A stretch of 64,000 bases of DNA. Source: Ancylobacter sp. Lp-2. GTDB lineage: Bacteria; Pseudomonadota; Alphaproteobacteria; Rhizobiales; Xanthobacteraceae. The stretch is taken from NCBI RefSeq assembly GCF_020523795.1, contig NZ_JAJALI010000004.1, positions 186,001-250,000 on the forward strand, written 5' to 3'. Shown piece by piece: positions 61,165 to 64,000 of this stretch (position 1 is the stretch's first letter; the number at the start of each line of letters is the position of its first letter). The notes under the pieces were generated by a model that did no database searches, was not told the origin of the DNA, and saw nothing but the letters and a program-made list of their open reading frames with translations. Both the position numbers and the translations under genes were made by a program.

Positions 61165-62262
61165 TCATGTACCTGCGTCCCACAGCACCTGCGGGCCGAT
61201 CTCGTCGAGCCGGCTGCAGCCTGTCATAACCATGGCGATCTCCAGCTCGCAGCGTAGGAGATGCAGCACATGGGCGACACCGGCCGGCCCGGCCACCGCC
61301 AGCCCGTAGAGCACCGGCCGGCCGACCATCACCGCGCTCGCCCCCAGCGCCAGCGCCTTCAGCACGTCGGTGCCGCGCCGGATGCCGCCATCCATCAGCA
61401 CCGGCACCCGGCCGCCGACCGCCTTCGCCACCCGTGGCAGCGCCTCGATGCTGGCCGGCAGCGTGTCCAGCACCCGGCCGCCATGGTTGGAGACGACGAG
61501 GCCGTCCGCGCCGGCGCCGATCGCCCGCTCGGTATCCTCCTCGCAGAGTATCCCCTTGAGGATGATCGGCAATTTCGTAGCCGCGCGCAGCCGCTCAATG
61601 TCGGCCCAACCAGCCGCCACATCCATGAAGCCGCCGAACATCAGGCTCTCGCCGAGCTCGGCATGGGCGAAATAGCTGGTGTGCAGGTCGGCAAGGTTGG
61701 CATGCTGCGAGAGCTTGGGCGGCTTGTAGCCGGCCCGCTGCTCGGTGTTGCGCATGCCGAACACCGGCGCGTCCACCGTCACCACCAGCACGCCATAGCC
61801 GGCCGCCTCGGCGCGGCGCACCAGTTCCAGCGTGAAGCCGCGATCGTGCTGGATGTAGAGCTGGAACCATAGCGGGGTACGCGCCGCCGCCGCGATCTCC
61901 TCCAGTGTCACGTCGGCCTCGGTGCTCACCACCATGCCGGCCTTGGCGCCGCCGGCCCCCACCAGTGTGGCCAGTTCGCCCGCGGGATCGGCGAGCCGGT
62001 GATGCGCGGTCGGCGCGACGAGGATCGGATGCGCGAAATCCTGCCCGAACAGCCGCAGCCCGGTGCCGCCGCCGGCGATCTCCGGCAAGGCGCGGCTCTT
62101 CAGCCGCAGGCGCGCGAAGGCCTCGCGGTTCCAGCGCAGCGTCGTCTCGTCGGCGGCACCGCCGGAATAATAGCCCCAGGCCTCCCGCCCCAGCCGCTCG
62201 CGGGCGACCGGCTCGTAGTCCTCCACCGCCACCACGCCCTCGGGAATTTCGAACCGTGCCAT
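61165..62262 (-). CDS. FMN-dependent alpha-hydroxy-acid oxidase/dehydrogenase
   Basis: This 365-residue TIM-barrel flavoenzyme of the glycolate/lactate oxidase family oxidises L-2-hydroxy acids. It has YYSGGAADETTLRWN near the N terminus, LVAPTAHHRLADPAGELAT, FQLYIQHDRGF, VTVDAPVFGMRNTE, LPIILKGILCEEDTERAI and the catalytic His motif SNHGGRVLD. ATG 62262 follows GGAGCGGAT. The substrate (lactate, glycolate or another hydroxy acid) is not determined. It converges on the PPOX gene. Confidence 0.92.
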   Translation of the reverse strand: MARFEIPEGVVAVEDYEPVARERLGREAWGYYSGGAADETTLRWNREAFARLRLKSRALPEIAGGGTGLRLFGQDFAHPILVAPTAHHRLADPAGELATLVGAGGAKAGMVVSTEADVTLEEIAAAARTPLWFQLYIQHDRGFTLELVRRAEAAGYGVLVVTVDAPVFGMRNTEQRAGYKPPKLSQHANLADLHTSYFAHAELGESLMFGGFMDVAAGWADIERLRAATKLPIILKGILCEEDTERAIGAGADGLVVSNHGGRVLDTLPASIEALPRVAKAVGGRVPVLMDGGIRRGTDVLKALALGASAVMVGRPVLYGLAVAGPAGVAHVLHLLRCELEIAMVMTGCSRLDEIGPQVLWDAGT

Positions 62263-62378
62263 ATCCGCTCCGCTACCGCTCCCATCCGCCTTAATGCAGG
62301 CCATCTATTAACCCAAGAGGAGCATAGTCGGAGCCTGCGTATGGCAGGCGCCCGAGTTGCCGGCTAGTCTCGCAGGCG

Positions 62379-62981
62379 ATGAGCGGGGGATCCATGGAAG
62401 AAGGCCGCCACCAGCGGGACGACGCGTCCGGTCTGTCGCTGCGCGAGGCGATCCGCGCCGCGCGGGTGGAGGCTGCCGAGCAGGCCGGCGTCATCGTCGA
62501 GCTGCGCGACGCCAGCCTCGCCCGCCTGTCCATGCTCAACGAGATTCTCGACCCGGTCTTCTCCGAGGTGCCGCTGGAACATGCCGACCTGTTCGATCGC
62601 GGGCTGATGCCGGGCGAGACCCCGCGCCTGTTCGTCGACATGGTCGCGCATGTGACGCTGGGACGCGACCGGCGCACCTTCCGCTTCCTGCAGGACACCC
62701 GCTCCGGCCGGCGGGTGCTGGCCGAAAGCACCAATCCGAACGACATCGCCGATGCGGTGACGCGCTATGTCGCCCGCCGGCTTATCGCCCGCGAGCAGGC
62801 TATCGCCACCAGCACGCCGCCCGAACCCGAGGCGCCGCGCCCGCTGCCGCACCATCCCCCGGCACCGTCCGCGGCCCCGGCCGGCGAGCCGCGGCGGGGC
62901 GGGGCCGGCGCCTTCCTCATCGGCCTGCTCGCCGGCATCGCCGCGACCGTCGCCGGCTGGCTGCTGCTGCAGGGGCACTGA
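62379..62981 (+). CDS. Tail-anchored protein of unknown function
   Basis: This 200-residue protein has a helical N-terminal half (SLREAIRAARVEAAEQAGVIVELRDASLARLSMLNEILDPVFSEVP), then VDMVAHVTLGRDRRTFRFLQDTRSGRRVLAES, a Pro/Ala-rich linker (about 140-170) and a single C-terminal membrane helix (AGAFLIGLLAGIAATVAGWLLL). This layout suggests a cytoplasmic domain tethered to the inner membrane. The start could instead be ATG 62394, with GGGGGA nearby. I do not recognise a family. It is divergent from the oxidase gene. Confidence 0.78.
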   Translation: MSGGSMEEGRHQRDDASGLSLREAIRAARVEAAEQAGVIVELRDASLARLSMLNEILDPVFSEVPLEHADLFDRGLMPGETPRLFVDMVAHVTLGRDRRTFRFLQDTRSGRRVLAESTNPNDIADAVTRYVARRLIAREQAIATSTPPEPEAPRPLPHHPPAPSAAPAGEPRRGGAGAFLIGLLAGIAATVAGWLLLQGH

Positions 62982-63007
62982 CCGGCGCGAGGCCCGCGCC
63001 GGCTGGT

Positions 63008-63562
63008 TCACGGTGCGTAGCGGGTGAAGACGTAGTCGTGGTCCTTCACCAATGCCTCATGGCAGGCGAAGCAGGTCTCGTGCTGGGCACGGTCGACCGG
63101 CTTGCCGTCGATGAAGCGCCCGAAGCCCCAGCCTCCCGTGTCGGGGTATTTCTTCGAATCCTTCACCATCACCTGCACCGTGGTGGCCATGCCCGGCACT
63201 GTCGCCGAGGCGAATTCCGGCGACGGCGTGCGCTTCCAGGCCAGCTTCACCAGCACCGTGCCGTCCGGGAACGGCAAGGTGCCGGCGCGATAGGCATCGA
63301 CCGCCGTCTGGTTGCCGACCACCGCGCGTAGTTCGTTGAGCGGCACGTCCTCCAGCGCCGGGGCTATCAGCTCCCATTGCCGATAGCCCGGCGGGATGGT
63401 GACGCCGAAGATCGGCGAGGCGTTGTCCGGCACGGTGCCGCTGAACGAAACGCCGCTGGACGAGGCGCTACCTTGCGCCTCGCCATCCGCCCGGCTCACC
63501 GCCGCCAGCGCGCAGGAGGTCAGGATCGCGCCGACGCCGGCGAGCAGATAAAGCCGCTTCAT
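63008..63562 (-). CDS. Cytochrome P460-family protein
   Basis: Cytochrome P460 proteins are small periplasmic c-type hemoproteins that oxidise hydroxylamine or act on related nitrogen oxides. The 184-residue precursor has an N-terminal hydrophobic segment ending LTSC, which fits a lipobox (Cys at about 17), the P460 hallmarks FPDGTVLVKLAWK and VKDSKKYPDTGGWGFGRF, and the heme motif C164-F-A-C167-H168. The lysine in LVK is a candidate for the heme cross-link. ATG 63562 has GGGAGAC upstream. It lies 17 bp downstream of the hydrolase gene. Confidence 0.88.
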   Translation of the reverse strand: MKRLYLLAGVGAILTSCALAAVSRADGEAQGSASSSGVSFSGTVPDNASPIFGVTIPPGYRQWELIAPALEDVPLNELRAVVGNQTAVDAYRAGTLPFPDGTVLVKLAWKRTPSPEFASATVPGMATTVQVMVKDSKKYPDTGGWGFGRFIDGKPVDRAQHETCFACHEALVKDHDYVFTRYAP

Positions 63563-63579
63563 CTGTCGTCTCCCGCGGC

Positions 63580-64000
63580 TCACAGCCTGTCGACGTCGAT
63601 CACCGCCTTGGCGAAGGCTTCCGGCGCCTCCTGCGGCAGGTTGTGGCCGATGCCGCCGGTGACCAGCCGGAACTCGTATTTGCCGATGAAGCGCTTCGCA
63701 TAGGCCTCGGGGGCGGGATGCGGCGCGCCATTGGCGTCGCCTTCCATGGTGATGGTCGGCACGCCGATGCTCGGCAGCGCGGCGAGCCGCTTCTCGAGCG
63801 CGTCATACTTCGCCTGCCCCGGCGCCAGACCCAGCCGCCAGCGATAATTGTCGATGCTGATGGCGACATGGTCGGGATTGTCGAAGGCGGCGGCGGAGCG
63901 GTTGAAGGTGGCGTCGTCGAACGCCCATTTCGGCGAGGCCAGTTCCCAGATCAGCCGGGCGAAGTCGTTCGTGTACTTGCGATAGCCGAGCTCGCCGCGC
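63580..64000 (-). CDS. Alpha/beta hydrolase, C-terminal part (gene runs off the window)
   Basis: The minus-strand frame is open from the window edge to the stop at 63580, giving the last 139 or so residues. The translation includes ELASPKWAFDDATFNRSAAAFDNPDHVAISIDNYRWRLG, IGVPTITMEGDANGAPHPAPEAYAKRF and a C-terminal GGIGHNLPQEAPEAFAKAVID, whose His fits the catalytic triad histidine of alpha/beta-fold hydrolases. The nucleophile elbow lies outside the window. It is upstream of the cytochrome P460 gene on the same strand. The substrate is unknown. Confidence 0.85.
   Translation of the reverse strand, partial: RGELGYRKYTNDFARLIWELASPKWAFDDATFNRSAAAFDNPDHVAISIDNYRWRLGLAPGQAKYDALEKRLAALPSIGVPTITMEGDANGAPHPAPEAYAKRFIGKYEFRLVTGGIGHNLPQEAPEAFAKAVIDVDRL

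Overview
This is a GC-rich (roughly two thirds G+C or more by eye), gene-dense chromosomal window from an alphaproteobacterium, most likely of the order Hyphomicrobiales (Rhizobiales). A Xanthobacteraceae-type genome (Ancylobacter, Starkeya, Xanthobacter or Azorhizobium) is my best guess from remembered gene orders; I could not run a database search. Supporting signs are the uvrC-pgsA-moaD-moaE order, a PetP/PetR-like pair, an lgt-methyltransferase-pgeF-M24 run, rplY-pth-ychF, the DUF1285-Nudix-DUF6111-cca operon beside moxR-DUF58-DUF4159, and a SciP (DUF1153) gene preceded by a CtrA-type box. I see no rRNA, tRNA, CRISPR array, transposase, integrase or phage gene.

Layout. 0-5.2 kb: uvrC, pgsA, moaD and moaE, then a MarR regulator divergent from a VOC-DoxX pair. 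5.2-9.9 kb: branched-chain aminotransferase divergent from a MarR / OmpR regulator / sensor kinase operon, then a LysE exporter. 9.9-12.2 kb: csaA, proC, a YbjN-like gene and a UbiK-like gene. 12.5-16.4 kb: lgt, MidA-like methyltransferase, pgeF and an M24 hydrolase, mostly overlapping by ATGA. 16.5-23.5 kb: lipoprotein, prs, a secreted protein, rplY, pth, ychF and two MaoC-like genes. 23.7-26.5 kb: petABC (cytochrome bc1) on the minus strand. 26.8-32.8 kb: trmL, an ABC exporter, hemF, a rhamnosyltransferase-like gene, a DUF3616 gene and a VOC gene. 32.9-43.3 kb: the cca operon divergent from a MoxR / DUF58 / two large membrane proteins operon. 43.4-50.6 kb: mixed single genes (patatin, DHFR-like, GNATs, XRE-cupin, glutathionyl-hydroquinone reductase, PLP decarboxylase, PmtA-like methyltransferase). 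50.6-52.4 kb: mnmA and sciP. 52.6-60.5 kb: a C-P lyase cluster, phnGHIJ-GNAT-phnKLMN on the minus strand, with phnF divergent. 60.5-64 kb: a PPOX protein, an FMN alpha-hydroxy-acid oxidase, an unknown membrane-anchored protein, a cytochrome P460 and the 3' part of an alpha/beta hydrolase gene.

Functionally, most of the window is housekeeping: DNA repair, phospholipid and lipoprotein synthesis, molybdopterin, translation, respiration and tRNA maturation. The clearest accessory module is the phosphonate C-P lyase operon, which has an acetyltransferase gene built in between phnJ and phnK and strong palindromes at its divergent control region. No phosphonate transporter (phnCDE) is in the window.

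I did not find a convincing undescribed system. The most rewarding leads are an in-frame palindromic repeat inside uvrC with a relative between two genes of the MoxR operon, a perfect CtrA-type box with GANTC sites before sciP, the GNAT inside the phn operon, several gene-proximal palindromes that look like autoregulatory operators, a duplicated N-terminal segment in the sensor kinase, and the poorly characterised MoxR-linked membrane operon.
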